A DNA stretch of 14,414 bases, taken from contig JACDBE010000360.1 in NCBI GenBank assembly GCA_013695075.1, forward strand, positions 1 to 14,414, written 5' to 3'. Origin of the DNA: Acidimicrobiia bacterium. GTDB lineage: Bacteria; Actinomycetota; Acidimicrobiia; Spongiisociales; UBA5794. Made by a program: the position numbers and the translations under genes. Positions 1 through 6,390 of the stretch are shown one piece after another. Under the pieces are notes generated by a model. That model ran no database searches, was not told the DNA's origin, and saw only the letters and a list, made by a program, of their open reading frames with translations. The first letter of the stretch is position 1. Every line of letters begins with the position of its first letter.

Positions 1-193
1 CGGTGCTCCAATCGGTCGCCTCGGCCGGGGTAGTGGCGAGCCGGTTCAGGCACGACGCCCACGGCTCGAACTCCACGCCGACCTAGAGGTCGATGCCCCC
101 CGGCACGACGTCAGGGCAGGCGGCGACGTTGGCGACGATGACGTTCAGACGCCGCTCTTCCAGGCGCCCGCGACACCAGCCGAGCAGGCCGCC
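1..193 (-). pseudogene. Broken coding frame running off the left edge
   Basis: On the minus strand a frame with almost exclusively G/C third codon positions runs from about 193 to the left edge. It reads GGLLGWCRGRLEERRLNVIV, then ANVAACPDVVPGGIDL, then a TAG at 85-83, and continues in the same frame as VGVEFEPWASCLNRL and onward with the same codon bias. Coding-type composition on both sides of the stop suggests one gene interrupted by a nonsense mutation or a sequencing error. No ATG, GTG or TTG lies in this frame near 193, so the 5' end is also missing or frameshifted. I do not recognise the protein. It lies downstream of the lipoprotein gene on the same strand. The alternative is chance bias in GC-rich spacer DNA. 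Confidence 0.4.
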
Positions 194-253
194 AACACAG
201 ACACTCCTCCGGGGCCCGCGAGAAGTGAACGCCAGAAACGCAGCTGCGCCCTA

Positions 254-1201
254 TCACAGGCCGCCGCTCTCGATGCACTGGGCGATCAGCTCTTGGAGCG
301 CAGCCTTGAGCCGGTCGTCGGGGTCGAGCACCATCAGCTGGGCTTCCCGGATGCCGACCGCCACCCACAGCTTGAACTCGAACGGCTTGGTGGCCTGACC
401 CACGGCGTGTGGATCGCACCTGATGACCGCCAGCTCCACGGGGATGGGCAGGTCGGGCACGCCGGGGTCGAGGATCGCCACCGGTTCGGTGTCGCGGGGT
501 ACCGAGCGCATGGTGACGATCTCGGTGCCCCGCAGCGATTCCACCGTCACCGGTTCGTCCCCGATGTTGCGGTCGAGCAGGATGTCGGTCGCCAGCACCG
601 TTCCGTCGACGGACCACTGGTGGGCGAAGCCGATGGCGACGGCGTGGGTCACCGCCTGTTGGCGGCACTCGGTATCCCGCATCTCGTCGAGCGGGGCCGG
701 GTCGATGGGGACGGTGAACCGCAGCGGCGTCGGTTCGGGAGGGATCACCAGCTCGATGTCGACCACTGCAGACAGGGGGGTGGTGATGGCGCAGTCGAAC
801 ACGGCGCCGAAGTCGACCTGGAGGTCGGTCCTGGTCCCCGGGGCGATCTTGGCCGACTTGGCCTCTTCTTGGAGAGGGTCGAAGTGTTCAGCGCGCAGAC
901 CGATCGCGGTCACCTCGATGGCGGTGCCGCTTTTGTTGGTGGTGGCGATGGCCAGCCGGCGCTTGTGGTGCAGGTAGCGGGGGTAGTCGGCGAACATGTC
1001 GAGCCAAGCGGGCGGTTCTGCAATTGCGCTGGTAGCGATGCCGGCGTCGGCCGGCGCCGCCGACCCCGTCGCCGCCGGATCGCCACCACCACAAGCGGCC
1101 ACCGCCAGCAACGCCCCGACCAGCGCCAGGAGCCGGGCCGGCCCCCGGCGCACTGACCCCGGGCGGGATGGTTCCCTTGTGTGGCGGTGCGGATCGGTCA
1201 T
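254..1201 (-). CDS. Predicted lipoprotein of unknown function
   Basis: This is a 315-residue exported protein without a family I can name. The N-terminus is Arg-rich, followed by a hydrophobic stretch (about residues 22-36) and a VAAC lipobox with the lipid-accepting Cys at 37; a Gly/Ala/Ser linker follows. The mature part, about residues 63-310, looks mainly beta-stranded. It carries four further Cys (about 137, 179, 262, 309), enough for two disulfides, which fits an outside location. ATG 1201 was chosen because a TAnnnT hexamer lies 7 nt upstream, suggesting a leaderless start. TTG at 1210 would sit inside that hexamer. GTG at 1153 would give a more typical signal peptide (MRRGPARLLALVGALLAVAAC from the V), so the start is uncertain. 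It is last in a minus-strand run, about 60 bp behind the arginase-like gene. Confidence 0.75.
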   Translation of the reverse strand: MTDPHRHTREPSRPGSVRRGPARLLALVGALLAVAACGGGDPAATGSAAPADAGIATSAIAEPPAWLDMFADYPRYLHHKRRLAIATTNKSGTAIEVTAIGLRAEHFDPLQEEAKSAKIAPGTRTDLQVDFGAVFDCAITTPLSAVVDIELVIPPEPTPLRFTVPIDPAPLDEMRDTECRQQAVTHAVAIGFAHQWSVDGTVLATDILLDRNIGDEPVTVESLRGTEIVTMRSVPRDTEPVAILDPGVPDLPIPVELAVIRCDPHAVGQATKPFEFKLWVAVGIREAQLMVLDPDDRLKAALQELIAQCIESGGL

Positions 1202-1208
1202 GGCGAGC

Positions 1209-1214
1209 AAGCTA
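1209..1214 (-). promoter_or_regulatory. Candidate -10 hexamer for the lipoprotein gene
   Basis: TAGCTT on the minus strand ends 7 nt before ATG 1201, the spacing at which transcription would begin at the start codon. No good -35 hexamer is visible. The upstream sequence has no convincing Shine-Dalgarno motif, which indirectly favours a leaderless start. Confidence 0.3.
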
Positions 1215-1261
1215 GCGAAGCCCCGGAAGCCACCGTCCCGGGATCAATGCTGCGGGTACGC

Positions 1262-2149
1262 TCAACCGAGGGCCTCGGCGAGCATGTCGACAATTCGGGC
1301 GATGCTGCGCTCCGGGTCCGGCGCGTGGTCGGGATTGACCTCGCACAGTGTGAGGGCGCGCCAGTTGGGTTGCCGACACAGCATGACCAGCAGCTCGGTG
1401 AGCTGACTCAGATCCAATCCTCCTCGATGATCGGTGTTCTCGGCGATCGGGAACTTCTCGAAGTCCAGGACATCGACATCGACATGAACCAGGAGCCGAT
1501 CGAAGGTGCCCGCCCACTCGCCGGTACGGGAGGCCACAGCCGCCATGGAGTCGGTGACGACTTGGAGCGGCTCGACCTCGATGCCGGCGTCGTCGATGAG
1601 CCTCTGCTCCGAATCGGTGATGTTCTTGGTGGCAAACAGTCGAACCGCCCGAGCGACAAGCATGGGGCGCCGACCAGCCAGGGATGCCAGCTCGGCGTGG
1701 GTGCCCTCCGCCCCAACGATATGGGCCACACCCATCCAGTCGAGGATGCCGTCTCCTGTCAGCGGGGTCTTGAGGTCGGCGTCCAGGTCGACATACGCCA
1801 GGCCGACGCTCGCCCCATCGCGGATCGCCCCGGCGACCGTGCCCAGCTCAACGGTGCAATCCCTGCCCAGGACCACCATGTCGTGGTCATCTGCGAATGC
1901 CTTGGCCACTGCCTCGGCCAGCGTCCGGGCGACCTTGACGACCAGGTCTGCGTTGGCCGCAGTGGGTGACGCCTGGTCGCGCCTCCAGTGAACCACTGGT
2001 CCGTCCCCGCGGTCGACGACCTTGCGGCGGTCCGAGCCGAGCTCGGCAACGATGCCGTGGCGTCGCAAGGCTGCCGGCGCCGCCTCCTGGCCCGGTCCGT
2101 ATGCACCCGCACTGGAGGGGGCACCGATCAACGAAATGGTGCGAACCAT
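1262..2149 (-). CDS. Arginase/agmatinase-superfamily protein with altered metal site
   Basis: This is a 295-residue ureohydrolase-fold protein. Landmarks in order are GRDCT (residues 95-99, at the GGDHS position), DLDADLKTP (121-129, at the DAHAD position), HVDVDVLD (222-229) and EVNPDHAPD (270-278). Classical arginases bind two Mn ions through His and Asp in these motifs and hydrolyse guanidino compounds to urea. Here the first His is Cys and the DAHAD His is Asp, while the Asp pair in HVDVD and the late Glu remain. I recall an actinobacterial branch with GGDCT-like motifs, so the change may be a family trait. The substrate cannot be named, and an altered metal or lost ureohydrolase activity is possible. 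ATG 2149 is preferred over GTG 2155 because AGAGGAG sits 7 nt upstream of the ATG. It follows the YbaK-like gene by 44 bp, probably in one transcript. Confidence 0.85.
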   Translation of the reverse strand: MVRTISLIGAPSSAGAYGPGQEAAPAALRRHGIVAELGSDRRKVVDRGDGPVVHWRRDQASPTAANADLVVKVARTLAEAVAKAFADDHDMVVLGRDCTVELGTVAGAIRDGASVGLAYVDLDADLKTPLTGDGILDWMGVAHIVGAEGTHAELASLAGRRPMLVARAVRLFATKNITDSEQRLIDDAGIEVEPLQVVTDSMAAVASRTGEWAGTFDRLLVHVDVDVLDFEKFPIAENTDHRGGLDLSQLTELLVMLCRQPNWRALTLCEVNPDHAPDPERSIARIVDMLAEALG

Positions 2150-2193
2150 GAGCACGCTCCTCTGTCAGCTCGAAGATATCGCTCGAGTTCGGC

Positions 2194-2700
2194 TCAGCCG
2201 GCGGCCAGAGGAGTCGCCAGGTCTTCGACGACCACGCCGCCGGCGGCCACCAGGGCAGCGGGATCGATGTACAGCTTCAGCTTGCGCGAGCCGGCACCGA
2301 AGATGACACGAGCCGGAACCATCACTCGGGCGTCAACCCACAGCGGGAGATCCGAGGGCAGCCCGAAGGCGGTGACCCCTCCCATCGTCATCCCGGTGAG
2401 CGCCGCCGTCAGCTCGGCGGGGGCGAACGAAACCTTGCGCACCCCGAGCCGTCGCCGCACTACCCCGTTGACGTCGAGCCGGGTGGTGGCCAGCACCACG
2501 CAGGCGACGTTGCGTCCCTCGGGTCGTCGCGAAGCGATCACGATGGTGTTAGCCGACTCCTCGAGCGCGTACCCGTAGTGGGCACAGAAGGCGGTGGTGT
2601 CTGCAAGCTCCGGATCGCAGGCGATCACCTGGTAGTCGTACCCGGTGGCGGCAACGGAACCGAGGACCCGGGTCTCGACGGCGTCGTCGGAACCGGTCAT
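2194..2700 (-). CDS. YbaK/EbsC-type aminoacyl-tRNA deacylase family protein
   Basis: The 168-residue product matches the single-domain YbaK/EbsC fold, whose members remove wrongly attached amino acids from tRNA (YbaK: Cys from tRNA-Pro). Family-like segments are the early helix DTTAFCAHYG (34-43), SANTIVIASR (49-58), the VVLATTRLDV strand region (68-77), LTGMTMGGVTAFGLP (101-115), VDARVM (122-127) and the GAGSRKLKL turn (135-143). In E. coli YbaK the second segment holds the essential Lys of the YKT motif; here that position is Asn51 (ANT). I recall actinobacterial relatives with the same SANT signature, so this is probably a subfamily with a different or unknown substrate. ATG 2700 gives a normal-length domain with no extra N-terminal residues. 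The gene begins 16 bp after the phosphofructokinase stop, which indicates co-transcription. Confidence 0.85.
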   Translation of the reverse strand: MTGSDDAVETRVLGSVAATGYDYQVIACDPELADTTAFCAHYGYALEESANTIVIASRRPEGRNVACVVLATTRLDVNGVVRRRLGVRKVSFAPAELTAALTGMTMGGVTAFGLPSDLPLWVDARVMVPARVIFGAGSRKLKLYIDPAALVAAGGVVVEDLATPLAAG

Positions 2701-2716
2701 GGTCAGGCAGCCACCG

Positions 2717-3829
2717 TCAGTCGCCCATCGACACGCCCAGCGAGCGGGCGGACACGATCCAGGGATGGTCCAGGGGGACGGCGCGCCGTTTGCCGGCAAC
2801 ATCCTCCAGCGGCACCGGCACCACCTCGTCGTTGCGCATTGCCACCATCACCCCGGATACCCCATCGGCGACGAGCTGGGCGGCGGACGTACCCAGCCGG
2901 GTGGCCAGCACCCGGTCGGCGGGCGAAGGCGTCCCTCCCCGTTGCACATGACCCAGGATGGTGACCCGGGCCTCCAGGTTGGTCAGCTTCTCGAGTTGCT
3001 CGGCCAATCGCTCCGTGCTCGTCGTCTGCTCGTCGGCGAAGGCCTCCATCTCGGCGGCGGGGTCGGGATCGTCGTCGCCGTCGTCGATCCGTCGCTGGAT
3101 CTGGCGGCGCCTCTCGGTGTCCGGCACCGACAGCGCTCCCTCGGACACCACCACGATGCTGAACGTGCTGCCCGCCGACTTGCGCCCCATGATCGAATCT
3201 GCCACCGACTCCACCTCGTAGGGGATCTCCGGGATCAGGATCACGTCACCGCCACCGGCGAGCCCCGAGCCCAACGCCAGCCAACCGGCGTTGTGGCCCA
3301 TCACCTCCACCACCATGATCCGGTGGTGTGAGTGCGCCGTGGAGTGGAGCCGGTCGATGGCCTCGCTGGCGATGTTGAGGGCAGTGTCGAAGCCGAAGCT
3401 CTGGTCGGTCCCGTACACGTCGTTGTCGATGGTCTTGGGCACGGTCAGCACCGGCATGTCCCGCTGCGACAGCCGCAGGGCGTTGCGGGCGGTGCCACCA
3501 CCACCGAGACACACCAGGGCGTCGAGGCCCAGCGCCTTGAAGTTCTCCACCATCGAGTCCCGCATGTCCATCACCGTGCCGCCGACGTCCATGCGGTGCG
3601 GCTTCTCCCGGCTGGTACCGAGGATGGTGCCTCCCTTGGTGAGGATGCCGGACAGGGCGTCACCGTCGAGCCGGATGTAGCGCTGCTGCATCAGCCCGCG
3701 AAAGCCATCCTTGAAGCCCACCACGTTCATCTCGTGGGTGCGGATGGCCGACTTGCCGATCCCGCGGATGGCGGCGTTGAGCCCGGGGGAGTCGCCCCCT
3801 GCGGTGAGGATGCCGATGCTCTTGCCCAC
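2717..3829 (-). CDS. pfkA: 6-phosphofructokinase, group III type (ATP- or PPi-linked)
   Basis: This 370-residue phosphofructokinase phosphorylates fructose 6-phosphate at the entry to glycolysis in the cytosol. Motifs are GILTAGGDSPGLNAAIR from residue 6, GGGGT (109-113), PKTIDND with the catalytic Asp (131-137), MGHNAGW (177-183) and GHVQRGG (293-299). An acidic insert at about 232-276 separates the last two. Gly at the second residue of the GG-x-G pair normally goes with ATP, while Lys in PKTIDND goes with PPi enzymes but also with Streptomyces-type ATP enzymes. The phosphoryl donor therefore stays open. GTG 3829 gives the usual family N-terminus and has AGGAGG just upstream, though the spacing of 3 nt is short. 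ATG 3871 would add 14 unrelated residues. It is the first gene of the minus-strand run. Confidence 0.93.
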   Translation of the reverse strand: MGKSIGILTAGGDSPGLNAAIRGIGKSAIRTHEMNVVGFKDGFRGLMQQRYIRLDGDALSGILTKGGTILGTSREKPHRMDVGGTVMDMRDSMVENFKALGLDALVCLGGGGTARNALRLSQRDMPVLTVPKTIDNDVYGTDQSFGFDTALNIASEAIDRLHSTAHSHHRIMVVEVMGHNAGWLALGSGLAGGGDVILIPEIPYEVESVADSIMGRKSAGSTFSIVVVSEGALSVPDTERRRQIQRRIDDGDDDPDPAAEMEAFADEQTTSTERLAEQLEKLTNLEARVTILGHVQRGGTPSPADRVLATRLGTSAAQLVADGVSGVMVAMRNDEVVPVPLEDVAGKRRAVPLDHPWIVSARSLGVSMGD

Positions 3830-3942
3830 GCCCCTCCTACCGGTGGGCGGCGATGTTAGGAGCTGCGCCATGAGCGCAGGTCCGGTGGTGGGGATGCCGA
3901 GCCGCCATCGGAAAAACGCTCGTCGTTTCGCCCAACCTGTGG

Positions 3943-3948
3943 CAGAAT
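3943..3948 (+). promoter_or_regulatory. Weak candidate -10 for the 14-codon ORF
   Basis: CAGAAT matches four of six -10 consensus positions and would place transcription start near 3955, just before the long Shine-Dalgarno region. The -35 position holds TCGTCG, a poor match. Confidence 0.3.
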
Positions 3949-3959
3949 CACCACACCAG

Positions 3960-3975
3960 AGAAAGGAGGTGGTCC
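3960..3975 (+). promoter_or_regulatory. Extended Shine-Dalgarno, 16-nt match to the 16S 3' tail
   Basis: AGAAAGGAGGTGGTCC is complementary to the conserved 3' end of 16S rRNA over 16 positions, with one G-U wobble and no mismatch. The core AGGAGG ends 11 nt before the ATG at 3981 and the full match ends 5 nt before it. Ordinary ribosome binding sites elsewhere in this window pair over 4-7 nt only. Confidence 0.7.
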
Positions 3976-3980
3976 GAACG

Positions 3981-4025
3981 ATGTCTGAGAGTTCATGCTG
4001 GACCCTGGAGGTGGTCGAGCGCTAG
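3981..4025 (+). CDS. 14-codon ORF behind an extreme ribosome binding site
   Basis: The reading frame encodes MSESSCWTLEVVER and stops at TAG 4023-4025. The ribosome binding site in front of it is by far the strongest in the window, so translation is likely. The peptide has one Cys and one Trp and an acidic end, with no signal sequence or membrane segment. It is divergent from the phosphofructokinase gene and about 270 bp upstream of the binding-protein gene. The segment right after its stop is rich in hairpins. This arrangement fits a regulatory leader ORF, a ribosome-loading or sequestering RNA, or a small functional peptide; the sequence does not decide between them. I do not recognise a named family. 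Confidence 0.5.
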   Translation: MSESSCWTLEVVER

Positions 4026-4196
4026 GCGGCCAGTCCTAGGCGTAGCCTCTGGAAGTTGGTCGCCTCTCGCAGCTGCGAGACGGTGGCGACTCCATTCTCG
4101 GACCACCGGAAGCCTGGAGACCGCAAGCTGGTCCCTTGCGGCGTTGCCCTGTGGGTGACGAAGTTCTCCGGGCTTCTTCGCGTTCCCGGCGGTGCG
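4026..4196 (+). other. Hairpin-rich segment after the 14-codon ORF, possible RNA element
   Basis: This stretch has no convincing gene. It holds a compound hairpin at 4059-4090: outer GTCGCC/GGCGAC, inner TCTCGC/GCGAGA around AGCT, with a 4-nt bulge CGGT. A second perfect hairpin is at 4121-4141 (CCGCAAG/CTTGCGG, 7-nt loop). Weaker competing stems lie at 4159-4180 (CGAAG/CTTCG) and 4168-4189 (CCGGG/CCCGG). There is no U-tract, so it is not a standard terminator. Together with the ORF before it, it could form the body of a small structured RNA. Confidence 0.35.
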
Positions 4197-4198
4197 CT

Positions 4199-4226
4199 TT
4201 GAGCAATGGCCCCGGTAGCGTATCCT
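4199..4226 (+). promoter_or_regulatory. Promoter for the binding-protein gene
   Basis: TTGAGC (4199-4204) and TATCCT (4221-4226) are separated by 16 nt, a reasonable sigma-70-type promoter with predicted start near 4233 and a leader of about 64 nt. Inverted arms CCCGGT (4211-4216) and ACCGGG (4235-4240) bracket the -10 and could be an operator. Confidence 0.5.
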
Positions 4227-4296
4227 GTGCTGGCACCGGGAGGGCGTCGGGCCGATGACCCTGCGGTGCGTTCCAACATCGGAAGGAAAAGACCAC

Positions 4297-5676
4297 ATGA
4301 AGCGATCGCTCAAGCTGTTCGCCGTGTTGGCCGCCTTCGCCCTCGTCCTCGCCGCCTGCGGCGGGGACGATGACCCAGGCGCCGACACCACGGTGGGTAT
4401 TGATACCACCGAGGGAGCGGCCGTCACCACGACGGAAGCCCCGGTGGACGACACCACCACCACCGTTGCTGCGGCCGGCACCTCGACCACCACCGGCGCC
4501 AGCGTCGCACCTGGTGCGTCCATCGACGGTGTCCTCACCTTCGGCACCATCCTGCCGGTGACCGGGAGCCTTGCGTTCCTCGGCCCACCGGAGGTTGCCG
4601 GGGCCCGGCTCGCCATCGAGGACATCAACGCCGCAGGCGGGGTGCTCGGGGCCGATGCCGTGCTCATCGAGGGTGACTCCGGCGATGACACTCAGGACAT
4701 CGTCAACCCAGAGGTCGACCGGCTGCTCGCCGGGGGCGCCGACGCCATCATCGGAGCCGCCTCCTCGGCGGTGACCAAGCTGGTCATCGACAAGATCACC
4801 GGGGCCAACGTGATCATGTTCTCGCCGGCGAACACCTCGCCCGACTTCACCACCTATGACGACAACGGGCTGTACTTCCGTACCGCCCCGTCCGACCTGC
4901 TCCAGGGCAAGGTTCTTGCCGACCAGATCGCCGCTTCAGGCGCCGAGACCATCGGCGTGCTCTACCGGCAGGAGTCGTACGGTCAGGGTCTGGCGGACGC
5001 GGTGCTGGAGAACTTCGAGGCCCTGGGGGGCACCGTCGACCCGTTCATCGCCTATGCCACGGACACCGAGAACTTCGACCCCGAGGTCGATCAGCTGGTG
5101 CAGGCCGATCCCGACGCCATCGTCATAATCGGCTTCGTTGAGTCGGCGGTGATCCTCACCACCATGTTCGAGCGGGGCATCGGCCCCGACGCCAAAGCGG
5201 TGTGGGGTGTTGACGGCAACATCGGAGGCATCGGTGCCGAGCTGGCCGACCCGACCATCATATCCGGGATGCGAGGCACCGCCCCCAGCGTCGATCTGGC
5301 CTCGATCGCCGACTTCACCGATCGCCTCGACGGCGCCTATCAGGGTGGTGTCGCCGGGGTCTTCGACTACGGAGCCGAGACCTACGACGCCATGATCATC
5401 ACCGCCTTGGCGGCGGCGATCGCCGGGACCGACGATCCGGTGGCGGTTGCCGCTGAGATCAACGGGGTCACCAGGGAAGGCACCGCATGCACCTCGTACG
5501 AGGAGTGCATCGCCCTCATCGATGCCGGCGACGACATCGACTACAACGGGGTCGGCGGTCCCTACGAGTTCGTCGACGCCGGCGAGCCGGCGGCGGCTAG
5601 CTTCCGGATCTCCACCTACGACGGTGGTGAGGTCCCCAACCCCGAACTCGACGAGTACGTGTTCGCCGGCGCCTGA
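4297..5676 (+). CDS. ABC transporter substrate-binding lipoprotein, branched-chain amino acid type
   Basis: This 459-residue surface lipoprotein belongs to the LivJ/LivK-type (Peripla_BP_6) binding proteins that capture amino acids or similar solutes and hand them to an ABC permease. A signal peptide ends in the lipobox LAAC with Cys21. A Thr/Asp/Ala-rich low-complexity linker follows (22-75), probably the tether across the wall. The binding domain starts near 77 with LTFGTILPVTGSLAFLGPPE and AIEDINAAGGVLG, typical of the family. Cys398 and Cys404 could form a small disulfide loop. ATG 4297 is chosen because GGAAGGA lies 9 nt upstream and the signal peptide begins there; the upstream ATG at 4255 would spoil it. 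No permease or ATPase gene is adjacent, so its partners are encoded elsewhere. A strong hairpin follows the stop. Confidence 0.92.
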   Translation: MKRSLKLFAVLAAFALVLAACGGDDDPGADTTVGIDTTEGAAVTTTEAPVDDTTTTVAAAGTSTTTGASVAPGASIDGVLTFGTILPVTGSLAFLGPPEVAGARLAIEDINAAGGVLGADAVLIEGDSGDDTQDIVNPEVDRLLAGGADAIIGAASSAVTKLVIDKITGANVIMFSPANTSPDFTTYDDNGLYFRTAPSDLLQGKVLADQIAASGAETIGVLYRQESYGQGLADAVLENFEALGGTVDPFIAYATDTENFDPEVDQLVQADPDAIVIIGFVESAVILTTMFERGIGPDAKAVWGVDGNIGGIGAELADPTIISGMRGTAPSVDLASIADFTDRLDGAYQGGVAGVFDYGAETYDAMIITALAAAIAGTDDPVAVAAEINGVTREGTACTSYEECIALIDAGDDIDYNGVGGPYEFVDAGEPAAASFRISTYDGGEVPNPELDEYVFAGA

Positions 5677-5700
5677 GCCGACCGACACGCAGCAGGCAAC

Positions 5701-5726
5701 GGGGCCGGTCCGCAAGGACCGGCCCC
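5701..5726 (+). terminator. Hairpin after the binding-protein gene
   Basis: A perfect 11-bp GC stem (GGGGCCGGTCC paired with its complement) closes on a GCAA tetraloop 24 bp after the stop. There is no U-tract, as is common for actinobacterial terminator-like hairpins. Confidence 0.75.
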
Positions 5727-5743
5727 GGTTGGCGTAGGGCGGG

Positions 5744-5773
5744 TTGCACATGGTGGGGACGGCGGTCGATACT
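5744..5773 (+). promoter_or_regulatory. Promoter for the DJ-1/PfpI-like gene
   Basis: TTGCAC (5744-5749), an 18-nt spacer and GATACT (5768-5773) end 6 nt before ATG 5780, predicting a leaderless transcript and supporting that start over ATG 5744. Confidence 0.45.
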
Positions 5774-5779
5774 CGCGGC

Positions 5780-6295
5780 ATGCACGTCACGGTTCTGGTA
5801 TTCAACGGGGTCACCTCGCGAGAGGTGGTCTTGCCACTCACCGCTATCTCCGATGCCGTCAACCCCACGGTGCGATGGGTGGCGCTCCAGCCGGGGCCGG
5901 TGCACGGCTTCGAACCCCTGCAACGCTTCGAGGCCGAGGCCGGCCTCGACACCGTCGAGCCCACCGATCTGCTCCTGGTCCCCGGCGGGCTGGGATCGGT
6001 GCGGATGATGGAAGACCCGGAGGTGGTCTCCTGGGTGGCTGCCACCGCGGCGCAGGCACGGTTCGTGATGAGCGTATCCACCGGCTCGCTACTGCTGGCC
6101 GCCGCCGGGCTGCTCGCCGATCGGGACGCCTCCGGGCACTGGCTGGCCAGCGGCGTGCTGGAGGCGGCCGGGGCTCACCCAACCGAGCAGCTCGTCACGT
6201 GGCAGGGCAACGTGGTGACCACCGCCGGGGCGGCGGCGGCCGCCGACGTGGCGGCGGAGCTGCCACGACGGATCGAATACGGCGCCCCCGGCTAA
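5780..6295 (+). CDS. DJ-1/PfpI-family protein with Ser at the nucleophile position
   Basis: This 171-residue protein has the DJ-1/PfpI (class I glutamine amidotransferase-like) fold: MHVTVLVFNGVTSREVV at the start, LLLVPGGLGS (65-73), the nucleophile elbow MSVSTGSLLLAAAGLL (97-112), GHW (119-121) and GNVVTTAGAAAAADVA (143-158). Relatives such as isocyanide hydratase and the amidase-like half of GATase1-type AraC regulators have Cys in the elbow (SVCTG). Here the codon at 6077-6079 is TCC, Ser100. The acidic residue of the first helix (Glu15) is kept. A Cys-dependent reaction is therefore doubtful, and a Ser enzyme or a binding role is possible. The length is slightly short for the family. It appears to be a single-gene transcript, flanked by hairpins on both sides. 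ATG 5780 was chosen from the promoter spacing and the family N-terminus. Confidence 0.85.
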   Translation: MHVTVLVFNGVTSREVVLPLTAISDAVNPTVRWVALQPGPVHGFEPLQRFEAEAGLDTVEPTDLLLVPGGLGSVRMMEDPEVVSWVAATAAQARFVMSVSTGSLLLAAAGLLADRDASGHWLASGVLEAAGAHPTEQLVTWQGNVVTTAGAAAAADVAAELPRRIEYGAPG

Positions 6296-6390
6296 CGAGC
6301 GGCGCCCGTATCGGGTGGCCCCCGAGCAAGGCGGGTGGCCGGAGGCCGCTCCTCACGGTCGGAGCCGAGCCCGCAGGGCGAGGCGCAGCT

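Noticed and set aside
293..1156. Long plus-strand ORF opposite the lipoprotein gene
   Set aside because: It is an Arg/Gly/His-rich mirror of the lipoprotein frame without domains; the minus frame has the signal peptide and better codon bias.
3960..3975. Fragment of a 16S rRNA gene in reverse
   Set aside because: The match to the reverse complement of the 16S 3' end stops after 16 nt, and the following bases do not continue it.
4022..4279. Minus-strand ORF over the hairpin segment, ending GFRWSENGVATVSQLREATN and onward
   Set aside because: The last part looks mildly coding, but the rest does not, and no ribosome site or promoter serves it. The apparent codons coincide with the hairpin arms. 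It would deserve a search if the RNA hypothesis fails.
4370..4510. Repeat or CRISPR-like Thr/Asp-rich tract in the binding protein
   Set aside because: It is low-complexity linker coding sequence without regular repeat and spacer structure.
4936..6081. Minus-strand ORF across the binding-protein and DJ-1-like genes
   Set aside because: It spans two clear plus-strand genes and their terminator and promoter; composition is that of an antisense shadow.
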